Position numbers and translations under genes: made by a program
The notes under the pieces: model-generated
What the model was told of the DNA's origin: nothing
Seen by the model: only the letters and a program-made list of their open reading frames with translations
Database searches by the model: none
Shown here: positions 1-7,469 of the stretch, piece after piece
Layout of the letters: each line of letters starts with the position of its first letter
Position numbering within the stretch: the first letter of the stretch is position 1
NCBI GenBank assembly: GCA_002391225.1
Contig: DGRV01000081.1
Span: 546-32,403 of the forward strand
DNA from: Christensenella sp. UBA4379
GTDB taxonomy: Bacteria > Bacillota > Clostridia > Christensenellales > Aristaeellaceae
Length of the DNA: 31,858 bases
Direction: 5' to 3'

Positions 1-197
1 AGTTCTACTTCCGCACCACCGACGTGACCGGCACCATCAAGCTGCCCGAAGGCACTGAAATGGTCATGCCCGGCGACAACGTCGAAATGGAAGTCGAACT
101 GATCACCCCCATCGCCATCGAAAAGGGTCTGCGCTTCGCTATCCGCGAAGGCGGCCACACCGTCGGCGCCGGTTCTGTCACCAGGACCGCGGAGTAA
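1..197 (+). CDS. tuf: Elongation factor Tu, C-terminal end (partial)
   Basis: Reading from base 3, the last 64 residues of EF-Tu are visible, starting FYFRTTDVTGTIKLPEG and ending HTVGAGSVTRTAE before TAA at 195-197. This is the beta-barrel domain 3, which contacts aminoacyl-tRNA. The segment RFAIREGGHTVGAG is nearly invariant in the family. EF-Tu delivers aminoacyl-tRNA to the ribosomal A site in the cytoplasm using GTP. The 5' part with the GTPase domain lies outside the window. It is followed after 66 bp by rpmG, so translation genes are clustered here, as in the tuf-secE-nusG-rplKA arrangement of many bacteria. Confidence 0.97.
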   Translation, partial: FYFRTTDVTGTIKLPEGTEMVMPGDNVEMEVELITPIAIEKGLRFAIREGGHTVGAGSVTRTAE

Positions 198-210
198 TTA
201 CTGCTTTTTC

Positions 211-235
211 CCCGGGCCGGCCCGCCCGGCCCGGG
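211..235 (+). promoter_or_regulatory. Perfect GC stem-loop between tuf and rpmG
   Basis: CCCGGGCCGG (211-220) pairs exactly with CCGGCCCGGG (226-235) around a 5-nt loop. It starts 13 nt after the tuf stop. No T run follows on the plus strand, so it is not a standard intrinsic terminator. A role in mRNA 3'-end protection, processing or partial attenuation between tuf and rpmG is inferred. Confidence 0.6.
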
Positions 236-263
236 ATGACCGAATGAAAGAGGTGTTTTCAAA

Positions 264-428
264 ATGGCAGCGAAAGACGCACGCGCCAATGTTGTGCTTG
301 CCTGCACCGAATGCAAACAGCGCAATTACAACACCAAAAAGAACCGCAAGAATACTACGGACCGCCTTGAACTGAAAAAATACTGCCGTTTCTGCAGGAA
401 GCATACTGTTCATCGCGAGACCAAGTAA
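264..428 (+). CDS. rpmG: 50S ribosomal protein L33
   Basis: A 54-residue ORF beginning MAAKDARANVVLACTEC and ending VHRETK. It carries two CxxC pairs, CTEC and CRFC, the zinc-ribbon form of L33, together with the family segment NYNTKKNRKNT. L33 is a small protein of the large ribosomal subunit near the E site. The ATG follows an AAAGAGGTG-type ribosome binding site. The stop is 14 bp before secE, so the two are very probably co-transcribed. Some genomes keep a Cys-less, zinc-independent paralogue elsewhere; this is the zinc-binding type. Confidence 0.96.
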   Translation: MAAKDARANVVLACTECKQRNYNTKKNRKNTTDRLELKKYCRFCRKHTVHRETK

Positions 429-442
429 CGGAGGGCGGAACC

Positions 443-712
443 ATGGCAGACGAAAAGAGCGTACAGCAGAAGAATACCGGCAAGCCGTCCTTCGGGACTA
501 GGTTCGTGAATTTCTTCAAAAATCTGCCGGCGAATATCGCCCGGCCCTTCCGCGACATGTTCTACGAGCTCAAGAAGGTGACCTGGCCCTCCAAGAAGGA
601 CCTGATCAACTACACCCTGCTCGTGCTTGCGTTCATCGTGTTCATGGGCGTTGTGATCGGTCTGCTGGACCTTGGCGCCAGCGAACTGGTCAAGGCGCTG
701 ATCAATCTCTGA
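443..712 (+). CDS. secE: Preprotein translocase subunit SecE
   Basis: An 89-residue protein with a charged N-terminal stretch, the conserved amphipathic segment FYELKKVTWPSKKDLINYT (about residues 41-59) and one C-terminal membrane helix (about 60-80, LLVLAFIVFMGVVIGLL). SecE clamps SecY in the plasma membrane translocon. Length and single-helix layout are those of Gram-positive SecE. GGAGGGCGG lies upstream of the ATG. It sits between rpmG and nusG, its usual neighbours, and is likely part of one operon with them. Confidence 0.96.
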   Translation: MADEKSVQQKNTGKPSFGTRFVNFFKNLPANIARPFRDMFYELKKVTWPSKKDLINYTLLVLAFIVFMGVVIGLLDLGASELVKALINL

Positions 713-754
713 TAAGCGCAGCAAGTCCCTTTCAACCCCGGAGGAAGCAATCGC

Positions 755-1309
755 ATGGCTGACAATTCTGATCGTCCCGGAACACTGGAATGGTATGTGG
801 TCCATACTTATTCCGGCTATGAGAACAAGGTCAAGGACAACCTGGAAAAGGCCGTTGAAAACAACGGCATGCAGGACCTGATCAAGGATGTCCGGGTGCC
901 TGTCGAGGAGATCGTCGAGATCAAGAACGGCAAGCGCCGGATCACCCAGAGAAAGACCTTCCCGGGCTACGTACTGGTACGCATGATCATCACCAACGAA
1001 AGCTGGTATGTCGTGCGCAACACCCGCGGCGTGACCGGCTTTGTCGGGCCCGAAAGCAAGCCCGTGCCGCTGACCGCCGCCGAGCTGGATACGATGCTGA
1101 ACAACCCGGCGTCCCGTGTCGATTACAAGATCGCCGTGGGCGAAGAAGTCCGCATCCTGTCCGGTCCCCTGGAGAATTTCACCGGTACCGTGGAAGAGAT
1201 CGACACGCTCCGTGAGAAGATGACGGTGCGCGTCAAGATGTTCCTGGGCCGCGAAATGCAGGTGGAGCTGGATCTGGACCAGGTTGACAAGGTGTCCGAA
1301 GACAAATGA
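755..1309 (+). CDS. nusG: Transcription termination/antitermination factor NusG
   Basis: 184 residues. The NGN domain starts WYVVHTYSGYENKVKDNLE and includes RKTFPGYVLVRM and NTRGVTGFVG. The C-terminal KOW domain (about residues 128-180) reads VGEEVRILSGPLENFTGTVEEI. NusG binds RNA polymerase and modulates pausing, Rho action and transcription-translation coupling. A GGAGGAAGC ribosome binding site precedes the ATG. It lies downstream of secE and upstream of rplK, the canonical order. Length is normal and no anomaly was seen. Confidence 0.97.
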   Translation: MADNSDRPGTLEWYVVHTYSGYENKVKDNLEKAVENNGMQDLIKDVRVPVEEIVEIKNGKRRITQRKTFPGYVLVRMIITNESWYVVRNTRGVTGFVGPESKPVPLTAAELDTMLNNPASRVDYKIAVGEEVRILSGPLENFTGTVEEIDTLREKMTVRVKMFLGREMQVELDLDQVDKVSEDK

Positions 1310-1370
1310 GCACAGGCGCTTCCGGCCTGAATCATCCGGCCGGTGGGCTCATCCTGTCGTGTTTTTCCCT

Positions 1371-1408
1371 GGTGGGAGGCGGGGAGCGCCCCTGCCGCCA
1401 ATACCACA
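1371..1408 (+). promoter_or_regulatory. Ribosomal protein L1 leader (autoregulatory mRNA site) upstream of rplK
   Basis: GGTGG (1371-1375) can pair with CCAC (1404-1407). An inner helix is formed by GGCGG with CCGCC and closed by GGGG/CCCC. An asymmetric internal loop (GGA on one side, AATA on the other) separates the helices. The pattern GTGGGAGG...CCAATACCAC just before the rplK ribosome binding site matches the mRNA site bound by L1, a mimic of its 23S rRNA site, as I recall it from other bacteria. It would let excess L1 repress rplK-rplA translation. The fold was drawn by eye and not searched against a covariance model. Confidence 0.7.
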
Positions 1409-1432
1409 AGTGAATAGGAGGTGCCATTCCCC

Positions 1433-1861
1433 ATGGCAAAGAAAATTACCGCCGTTATCAAGCTTCAGGTTCCTGCCGCGAAGGCAACGCCCGCGCCCCC
1501 GATCGGTCCCGCTCTGGGCCAGGCCGGCGTGAACATCCCCGGCTTCTGCAAGGACTTCAACGCCCGCACCGCCAAGCAGGAAGGCCTGATCATCCCGGTC
1601 GTGATCACCGTTTACTCCGACCGTTCCTTCACCTTCATCACCAAGACGCCTCCGGCTCCGGTTCTGATCAAAAAGGCTCTGAACCTGAGCAAGGCCAGCG
1701 GCGCCCCGAACAAGACCAAGGTCGGTCAGCTGACTCAGGCCCAGGTGCGCGAAATCGCCACCACCAAGATGCCCGACCTGAACGCCGGCTCCATCGAGGC
1801 CGCCATGAGCATGGTCAAGGGCACTGCCCGCAGCATGGGCGTTACCGTTGCTGACGAATAA
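1433..1861 (+). CDS. rplK: 50S ribosomal protein L11
   Basis: 142 residues starting MAKKITAVIKLQVPAAKATP. The hallmark segment PAPPIGPALGQAGVNIPGFCKDFNA is present in the N-terminal domain. The rRNA-binding C-terminal domain includes GSIEAAMSMVKGTARSMGV. L11 forms the GTPase-associated centre with 23S rRNA. The ATG at 1433 is preferred because AGGAGG (1416-1421) is 11 nt upstream; an in-frame GTG at 1421 overlaps that ribosome binding site. The gene follows the L1 leader and is followed by rplA. Confidence 0.97.
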   Translation: MAKKITAVIKLQVPAAKATPAPPIGPALGQAGVNIPGFCKDFNARTAKQEGLIIPVVITVYSDRSFTFITKTPPAPVLIKKALNLSKASGAPNKTKVGQLTQAQVREIATTKMPDLNAGSIEAAMSMVKGTARSMGVTVADE

Positions 1862-1917
1862 TAGAGGAAACGTGGGAGGACCGTACAGGGCCGCTATGAC
1901 CACGGGGAGGAATAAAT

Positions 1918-2607
1918 ATGAAACACGGTAAGAAATATCTGGATTCTAAGAAGCTGATTGACGCTGCCAAGCTGTACGAGCCGGAAGAGGCCGTGGCTCT
2001 GGTCAAGCAGATCAGCAAGGCGAAGTTTGACGAGACCGTCGAGCTGTCCATCCGTCTGGGCGTCGACCCCAGGCACGCGGATCAGCAGGTCCGCGGCACG
2101 GTCGTTCTGCCGCACGGCACCGGCAAGAAGGTCAAGGTGCTGGTGTTCGCCAAGGCAGACAAGGCCAAGGAAGCGGAAGCCGCCGGCGCGGACTATGTCG
2201 GTGACGCCGACCTGGTCGCCAAGATCCAGAGCGAAAACTGGTTCGACTTCGACGCCTGCGTCGCCACGCCCGACATGATGCCCGTTATCGGCCGCATCGC
2301 CCGTCTGCTGGGCCCCAAGGGCCTGATGCCCAACCCCAAGTCCGGTACCGTGACCATGGACGTCACCAAGGCGATTCATGACATCAAAGCCGGTAAGGTC
2401 GAGTATCGCGTGGACAAGACCTCCATCTGCCACTGCCCGATCGGCAAGGCGTCCTTTGACAGCGACAAGCTGGTGGAGAACCTGCGGGTTCTGATGGATG
2501 CCATCATCAAGGCGAAGCCGGCGACCGCGAAGGGCACCTATGTGCGCTCTCTTTACATGAGCACTACCATGGGCCCCTCCATCCGTCTGAACAGCCTGAA
2601 GTTCTGA
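1918..2607 (+). CDS. rplA: 50S ribosomal protein L1
   Basis: 229 residues, normal family length, starting MKHGKKYLDSKKLIDAAKLY. Family motifs include VELSIRLGVDPRHADQQVRG, the central GPKGLMPNPKSGTVT and the C-terminal SLYMSTTMGPSIRLN. L1 forms the mobile L1 stalk that helps release deacylated tRNA, and it is a translational repressor of its own operon. GGGGAGGAA precedes the ATG. In most Bacillota rplJ and rplL follow; here a terminator and unrelated genes follow. Confidence 0.97.
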   Translation: MKHGKKYLDSKKLIDAAKLYEPEEAVALVKQISKAKFDETVELSIRLGVDPRHADQQVRGTVVLPHGTGKKVKVLVFAKADKAKEAEAAGADYVGDADLVAKIQSENWFDFDACVATPDMMPVIGRIARLLGPKGLMPNPKSGTVTMDVTKAIHDIKAGKVEYRVDKTSICHCPIGKASFDSDKLVENLRVLMDAIIKAKPATAKGTYVRSLYMSTTMGPSIRLNSLKF

Positions 2608-2636
2608 TTCTGTTTTACGAGTTAGGGCTCAAACCA

Positions 2637-2680
2637 ATGGACGGGCTTACGGTATTCTACCGTTCGCCCGTCCATTTTTT
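2637..2680 (+). terminator. Intrinsic terminator after rplA
   Basis: ATGGACGGGC (2637-2646) pairs exactly with GCCCGTCCAT (2666-2675). An inner stem ACGGTA/TACCGT (2649-2654/2658-2663) caps it with a 3-nt loop. A run of six T follows immediately (2675-2680). This ends the rpmG-rplA transcript 29 nt after the rplA stop. Confidence 0.92.
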
Positions 2681-2782
2681 AAGATCTGCGTTTTTTCACG
2701 TGAGCCAGGGCCCGGCTTATTTTTTCACCGGCCCCTGTGATCCGGTCCTTTTCGGCCGGGTCAAATATTAGCAGGAGGAAGC
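2681..2782 (+). promoter_or_regulatory. Leader region with two hairpins before the BMP-domain gene
   Basis: CAGGGCCCGG (2707-2716) pairs with CCGGCCCCTG (2728-2737) with one mismatch around a T-rich loop. Directly after it, 2738-2763 forms a 10-bp hairpin (TGATCCGGTC with GGCCGGGTCA, two G-U pairs). AGGAGGAAGC then precedes the ATG at 2783. No known riboswitch class is recognised. No clear -35/-10 pair was found, so how this unit is transcribed downstream of the terminator is open. Confidence 0.4.
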
Positions 2783-4714
2783 ATGTCCCGTATTGATGCA
2801 ATCAATGAATACCGCCTCGCCCAGAGAGCTGGTCTGAAGTACTATAACGCCTGTGTCGCCGCCCATAAGAACCCCTATCCTGAGGTGCTGGAAGACCTGA
2901 TCAACGAAACGCAGGCCTCCGGCCACGCGGCCATCGGCACGATTGAAATCCCGTCCGACCTGATCGTCGGCACCCTGGCCGCTGGCAGGAAGATGGCCTT
3001 TGCCGGCAACTACATGCCGATCCTGCCGGAAAACAGCGAGTTTGCCACGAAGTGGATTAGCCTGTGCGACGCCCATATGTCCGAGGAAGGGATCCGCGAT
3101 CCCATCACCTGCATGGAGTTCATGGGCAAGTTTTATGTCATGGAGGGACATAAGCGCGTCAGCGTCTTAAAGAGCTTCGGCTCCCCGGCCATTTTAGGCA
3201 CCGTGACGAGGATGATCCCCGTCTGGTCCCAGGATCCGGCGGTGCAGGCCTACTATGAGTTCATGAAGTTCTACCGGCTCTGCGGCCTGTATCATATCCA
3301 GTTCAGCCGTCCGGGCCAGTATGACAAGCTTCAGCAGGCCCTGGGCTTTGCGGCCGACCATGTCTGGACCCGGGAGGAAAAGGCGGAATTTCTTTCTGTT
3401 TACTGGCGTTTCCGCTCGGTCTGCGACGAGAACGTGCTGGACAAGGTACGGGATCACTCCATCGGCGAAGCCCTGCTGATGTGCCTGGAGGTCTACTCCT
3501 ACGACGAGCTGCGCCAGGACGACAGCGATGCCATGCGCAAGAAGCTGATTTCCCTGCTGCCGGACCTCCAGTTCAGCGCCCAGGACGAAAGCGCCACGGT
3601 GTCCATGAACCCGGTGGTGTCTGAAAAGAGCTTCGTCCGTTCCCTGCTGGACGGCATTTCCCGGCCGGTGCTGAACGTCGCTTTCGTACACGCGGCGCCG
3701 CCTGAGAGCAGCGCCTGGTCCCTGGGCCATGAGCAGGGGGCCAAGCGCCTCAAGGAGGTCCTGGGGGACCAGGTGTCCGTCACCAGCTATGTAGCCAATG
3801 ACGAAACCGCCGACGAGGTCATGGAGCAGGCCGTCCAGGCCGGGGCCCAGGTGCTGTTTGTCACCGCCCCCATTTTACTGGCCCCTGCCCGCCGCGCGGC
3901 GGCCCTGCACCCGGACTGCAAGGTGCTGGTCTGCGCCCTGTCCGTCCCCTTTACTGGGATCCGCACCTATTACTGCCGCCTGTACGAGGCCAAGTTTATT
4001 TCCGGCGCGATCGCCGGCGTCCTGTGCGAGGGAGAGCCCATCGGCTTCCTGGCCCGCTATCCCATCCTGGGGTCGCCCGCCGCGATCAACGCCTTCGCCC
4101 TCGGCGCGAGGATGACCCGGCCGGACGCCAAAATCCAGCTGGCCTGGTCCTGTCTGCCGGGCGATCCGATCAAGGCCCTGAACCAGGCCGGTTGCAAGAT
4201 CGTCTCCGGCCACACGATGGCCGTTTTCAACTCGGAGACCTCCTCCTACTGGAACACCGCCCATATGGGGCCGGACGGAAAATCCCAGGTGCTGATCAGC
4301 GACGTGTGGAACTGGGGAAGGCTCTATGAGGACATCGTCCGCAGCATCCTCAACGGCGGCTGGGAAAAGGCCGAGGAAAGCTCCCCGGCGGTCCACTACT
4401 GGTGGGGCATGAACAGCGGCGTCATGGACGTGCAGCTGTCGCCCACCCTGCCGGCGGGCGTCATGCAGCTGGCGACCATCCTCAAGGATGGCCTGGTCCG
4501 GGGAAGCCTGCATCCCTTCCTGGCCCAGATCCGCGACCAGCAGGGCGTCCTCCGCTCCGCCGGAGACCGCTGGTTTACCCCGATGGAAATGATGAATATG
4601 AACTGGCTCTGCGACAACGTCGTCGGCAAGATCCCGGCCCAGGACGAGCTCCTGGAAATGTCCCGCAAAACCACCTCGCTGCTGGCGATTCCCACTGAAA
4701 CCGGAAAGGAGTAA
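2783..4714 (+). CDS. Cytosolic protein with ParB-like segment and BMP/Med-type ligand-binding domain
   Basis: 643 residues with no signal peptide, lipobox or membrane helix. Residues about 50-150 resemble the ParB/sulfiredoxin fold: a short DPITCMEFMGKFYVM strand pair then EGHKRVSVLKSFG (121-133), like the GxRR/GHhR motif of ParB-type domains. A helical linker follows. Residues about 296-590 (VLNVAFVHAAPPES, SAWSLGHEQGAKRL, FISGAIAGVLCEGEPIGF, WNWGRLYEDIV) match the BMP family, whose exported members bind nucleosides for ABC transporters. Without an export signal it is more likely an intracellular sensor than a transporter subunit. The metallophosphoesterase gene starts 5 bp after its stop. 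The BMP call is firm; the ParB-like call rests on a short motif; the function is inferred. Confidence 0.75.
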   Translation: MSRIDAINEYRLAQRAGLKYYNACVAAHKNPYPEVLEDLINETQASGHAAIGTIEIPSDLIVGTLAAGRKMAFAGNYMPILPENSEFATKWISLCDAHMSEEGIRDPITCMEFMGKFYVMEGHKRVSVLKSFGSPAILGTVTRMIPVWSQDPAVQAYYEFMKFYRLCGLYHIQFSRPGQYDKLQQALGFAADHVWTREEKAEFLSVYWRFRSVCDENVLDKVRDHSIGEALLMCLEVYSYDELRQDDSDAMRKKLISLLPDLQFSAQDESATVSMNPVVSEKSFVRSLLDGISRPVLNVAFVHAAPPESSAWSLGHEQGAKRLKEVLGDQVSVTSYVANDETADEVMEQAVQAGAQVLFVTAPILLAPARRAAALHPDCKVLVCALSVPFTGIRTYYCRLYEAKFISGAIAGVLCEGEPIGFLARYPILGSPAAINAFALGARMTRPDAKIQLAWSCLPGDPIKALNQAGCKIVSGHTMAVFNSETSSYWNTAHMGPDGKSQVLISDVWNWGRLYEDIVRSILNGGWEKAEESSPAVHYWWGMNSGVMDVQLSPTLPAGVMQLATILKDGLVRGSLHPFLAQIRDQQGVLRSAGDRWFTPMEMMNMNWLCDNVVGKIPAQDELLEMSRKTTSLLAIPTETGKE

Positions 4715-4719
4715 TCCTG

Positions 4720-5325
4720 ATGAAGGCGCTGCTGATCTCCGATGTGGAAAGTCCCGCTCTGTGGGATTATTACCGCCCCGAGCGGCTGCAGGGGGCGGAG
4801 GTGATTATTTCCTGCGGGGATCTGAAGCGGGAATACCTGGAGTTCCTGGTGACCATGTCCGGCAAGCCGGTCTTCTACGTGCCCGGCAACCACGACAGCG
4901 GTTATGTGAACAACCCGCCGGAGGGCTGCGAATGCCTGGACGACCGGGTGGTGACTTACAAGGGCGTCCGCTTCCTGGGCTTCGGCGGCTGCAAGCGCTA
5001 CAACCTGGAGCACTATCAGTATACCGAAAAGGAAATGGCGAAGCGGATCCGGAAGGTCGGCAGACAGATAAGAAAAAACCGCGGGGTGGACGTAATCGTC
5101 ACCCACGCGGCCCCGACCGGCCTGGGAGACAGGAAGGACCCCGCTCACCAGGGCTTTGACTGCTTCCTGGAGCTGATGGAGAAGTGCAAGCCTGCCTTCC
5201 TGGTGCACGGCCATGTCCACATGAACTATGACAGCGACATCCCGCGCGTCATGACCTACGGCGACACCACCGTGATCAACGCCTACGAGAGGTACTTCCT
5301 GGATATTCCGGGGCCCAACGATTAA
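4720..5325 (+). CDS. Metallophosphoesterase (calcineurin-like, YfcE-type)
   Basis: 201 residues with all the family's metal-site motifs: SDVE (D8), GDLKRE (D34), GNHD (56-59), THAAP (H129) and GHVH (164-167). SDVE replaces the usual D-x-H first motif, so the first His ligand is absent as in some branches of the family. Such enzymes hydrolyse phosphodiesters or phosphomonoesters with two metal ions in the cytoplasm; the substrate cannot be told. The AAAGGAG ribosome binding site lies in the end of the upstream BMP-domain gene and the gap is 5 bp, so translation is probably coupled. A terminator follows. Confidence 0.85.
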   Translation: MKALLISDVESPALWDYYRPERLQGAEVIISCGDLKREYLEFLVTMSGKPVFYVPGNHDSGYVNNPPEGCECLDDRVVTYKGVRFLGFGGCKRYNLEHYQYTEKEMAKRIRKVGRQIRKNRGVDVIVTHAAPTGLGDRKDPAHQGFDCFLELMEKCKPAFLVHGHVHMNYDSDIPRVMTYGDTTVINAYERYFLDIPGPND

Positions 5326-5354
5326 GCGTCAGTTCAGCGTTTTTCAGATTTTAT

Positions 5355-5378
5355 CCGCCCGACATCGGGCGGTTTTTT
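5355..5378 (+). terminator. Intrinsic terminator after the metallophosphoesterase gene
   Basis: CCGCCCGA (5355-5362) pairs with TCGGGCGG (5365-5372), followed by six T (5373-5378) and a further T-rich stretch. It ends the plus-strand pair. The same stem lies just past the stop of the convergent esterase gene, but the minus-strand tail (ATAAAATCT) is a poor U tract. Confidence 0.88.
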
Positions 5379-6042
5379 ATTTTTGATCCAGCAGGTATTG
5401 TACAGCCCTTAGCACCCACCGGTCCGGCTGGTCGAAATGGCCGCCCGGCCTGAGCTCGAAGATGGTCTGGTCGGCGTAAGCCTTCGCCCATTCCGCGGCC
5501 TGGCGGGTGCAGTCCTCCACCTGGGCCATGCGGGGGTTACGGGCCTTCCGCTCCCTCTCCCCGACGGAGAAATACAGGCGTTCCGCCCGCCGGACCGGGG
5601 GATGGGCGTTCAGCCAGTTCAGAAACCCGTCGTACCAGAGGGACCCGGAAACCGACGCGGCCAGGCGGAAGCGGGTGCATTTGCAGAAGGCGTACAGGGA
5701 AAAGAGTCCGGCCAGGGAATAGCCCAAAATGCCCTCCCGGACGGGGGACAGGGAAAAGGCGGAAAGAGCCCCGGGCATCCATTCCTCCGTCAGCCGATGT
5801 AAGTAGGCCTCCGCTCCGCCGGCGAAGGGATGGCCGCGGAAAACCGCCGGAGCCGGCCAGGGGGAAAGGTCCCGGTCCCAGTCCATCCCGGAAACGGCGA
5901 TCACCGCGGCGTCCTCCGGCAGGGCGGTGAGCCAGGAGGCTTCCTCCTCCCCGATCAACCAGAGCACCGTGCCGTCCGCCTTGTTTCCGCCGTAGAGCCG
6001 CATCCGGCAGTCGTCCTGCATCCATTCCCGGGAACTGTCCAT
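5377..6042 (-). CDS. Alpha/beta hydrolase, esterase D/IroE-like
   Basis: 221 residues. The nucleophile elbow is GYSLAG (S109). The segment YFSVGERERKARNPRM (E162 or nearby as acid) and the end GGHFDQPDRW (H202) match the putative-esterase family that includes ferri-siderophore and S-formylglutathione hydrolases. No signal peptide is visible, so it is likely cytoplasmic; the substrate is unknown. The ATG at 6042 has GGAGG (complement of 6051-6055) 8 nt upstream. It lies 54 bp after the MATE gene on the same strand and could be the last gene of the higBA-MATE transcript. A siderophore link with the exporter would be speculation. Confidence 0.82.
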   Translation of the reverse strand: MDSSREWMQDDCRMRLYGGNKADGTVLWLIGEEEASWLTALPEDAAVIAVSGMDWDRDLSPWPAPAVFRGHPFAGGAEAYLHRLTEEWMPGALSAFSLSPVREGILGYSLAGLFSLYAFCKCTRFRLAASVSGSLWYDGFLNWLNAHPPVRRAERLYFSVGERERKARNPRMAQVEDCTRQAAEWAKAYADQTIFELRPGGHFDQPDRWVLRAVQYLLDQK

Positions 6043-6096
6043 GAAATCATCCTCCAGGGTTAGAAATGAGTCTAAAAATTGGGTTCGCAGCCCGGC

Positions 6097-7464
6097 TTAC
6101 GGGCGGGGATCGGCCTGCAGCTTCCGGTAGACCGTCAGGTACATGGTGACAAAGGCCGCCATGCCGCCCAGGAGGTTTGAAATGGGCTCGGCCAGGAAGA
6201 CCCCGTCTGTCCCAAGGCCCAGCCTGGGCAGCAGCAGCGTCAGCGGGAAGACGATGACGACCTTCCGCAGCAGGGAAAAGAAGATGGCGTGCCGGGTGTC
6301 TCCCAGGGCCTGGAAGGTGGTCTGGGCGGACAGCTGGAAGGCCTGGAACACGAAGCCCATAAAATACAGCCGCAGGATGCGGGGGGCCAGGCGCAGGGTC
6401 TCCGGGTCGCTGGTGAAGAGACCGGCCAGGGGCCGGGCCGCCGCCAGCACCAGCAGCCAGGCGATCAAAGTATATCCGATGGCCGTGAGCGAGGTAAAGC
6501 GGATGCTTTCCCGCACGCGGCCGTATTGCTTTGCCCCGTAGTTATAGCCGGTCACCGGCTGGCTGCCGGAGGTCACGCCCGTCGCCGGCAGGGTCAGGAT
6601 CTCCCGGACGGAGTTGGCCACGGTCATCACGCTGACGTAGACGTCCCCGCCATATTGCTGGAGGGTGGTGTTCGCCGTCATCTGCACCAGGAAATTGGTG
6701 GCCTTCATGATGAAGCCCACGACGCCCAGGGAGACGATCTCCCGGAGCATCTGAAGCTGCAAACGCATATAGCGGAAGCGCAGCGGCAGCAGGGCCTTTT
6801 TGCCTGTCAGGAAGAGGAGCACCCACGCGCAGGACAGGGCCTGGCTCAGGACCGTCGCCAGGGCCGCGCCCCGGACGCCAAGCTTCAGCACGAACAGGAA
6901 CAGCGGGTCCAGCAGGAGGTTCAGGGCGGCCCCGAAGATGGTGGTCATCATCCCCACCCGGGGAAAGCCCTGGGCGTTGATGAAGCCGTTGAGTCCGGTG
7001 GAGAGCATGATGAAGGGCGTCCCGATCAGGTAGATCAGCAGATAATCCCTGGCGTAAGAAAAGGAGCGCTCGCTGGCCCCGAAAGCGTAGAGCAGCGGGA
7101 CGTGCAGGGCGTAGAGGAGGACCATCAGGATCAGGGAACACGAAAGCAGGGATACGAACACGCATCCCTCTAAAAGACTGGCCCTTTCTTCATTTTTCGC
7201 CCCGCGGGCCATCGAAAAAAGCGGCGTCCCGCCCTGGCCGAACAGGCTGGTAAAGGCGCCGATCAGCGAGATCACCGGCAGCACCAGGCCTACGCCCGTC
7301 AAGGGCAGGGAGTCCCCGCCCGGCAGATGCCCCAGGTAAATCCGGTCCACGATGTTGTACAGAAGCTGCACGATCTCTGCCATCGTCAGCGGCAGCGCCA
7401 GGTTCACGACCTGCTTCCATACCTTGCCGGAGGAAAAGTCCCCCGTTTTTGCGGATGTATTCAT
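6097..7464 (-). CDS. MATE-family multidrug/toxin exporter
   Basis: 455 residues with about 12 hydrophobic segments in two similar halves, the usual MATE size. Motifs include LPLTMAEIVQLLYNIVDRIYLGH near the N terminus and VTSGSQPVTGYNYGAKQ in the second half, as in MepA/DinF-like proteins. These are Na+ or H+ antiporters that export cationic drugs and other compounds. The start is 5 bp after the higA stop with no strong ribosome binding site, so translation is probably coupled to higA. That would put the exporter under the toxin-antitoxin promoter. Confidence 0.93.
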   Translation of the reverse strand: MNTSAKTGDFSSGKVWKQVVNLALPLTMAEIVQLLYNIVDRIYLGHLPGGDSLPLTGVGLVLPVISLIGAFTSLFGQGGTPLFSMARGAKNEERASLLEGCVFVSLLSCSLILMVLLYALHVPLLYAFGASERSFSYARDYLLIYLIGTPFIMLSTGLNGFINAQGFPRVGMMTTIFGAALNLLLDPLFLFVLKLGVRGAALATVLSQALSCAWVLLFLTGKKALLPLRFRYMRLQLQMLREIVSLGVVGFIMKATNFLVQMTANTTLQQYGGDVYVSVMTVANSVREILTLPATGVTSGSQPVTGYNYGAKQYGRVRESIRFTSLTAIGYTLIAWLLVLAAARPLAGLFTSDPETLRLAPRILRLYFMGFVFQAFQLSAQTTFQALGDTRHAIFFSLLRKVVIVFPLTLLLPRLGLGTDGVFLAEPISNLLGGMAAFVTMYLTVYRKLQADPRP

Positions 7465-7469
7465 CGCGT

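Noticed and set aside
211..235. tuf terminator
   Set aside because: The stem is perfect but no T run follows on the plus strand, so it is listed only as a regulatory stem-loop.
2681..2782. Known riboswitch upstream of the BMP-domain gene
   Set aside because: The hairpins do not match the purine, PreQ1, SAM or other aptamer cores I could recall; left as an unassigned leader.
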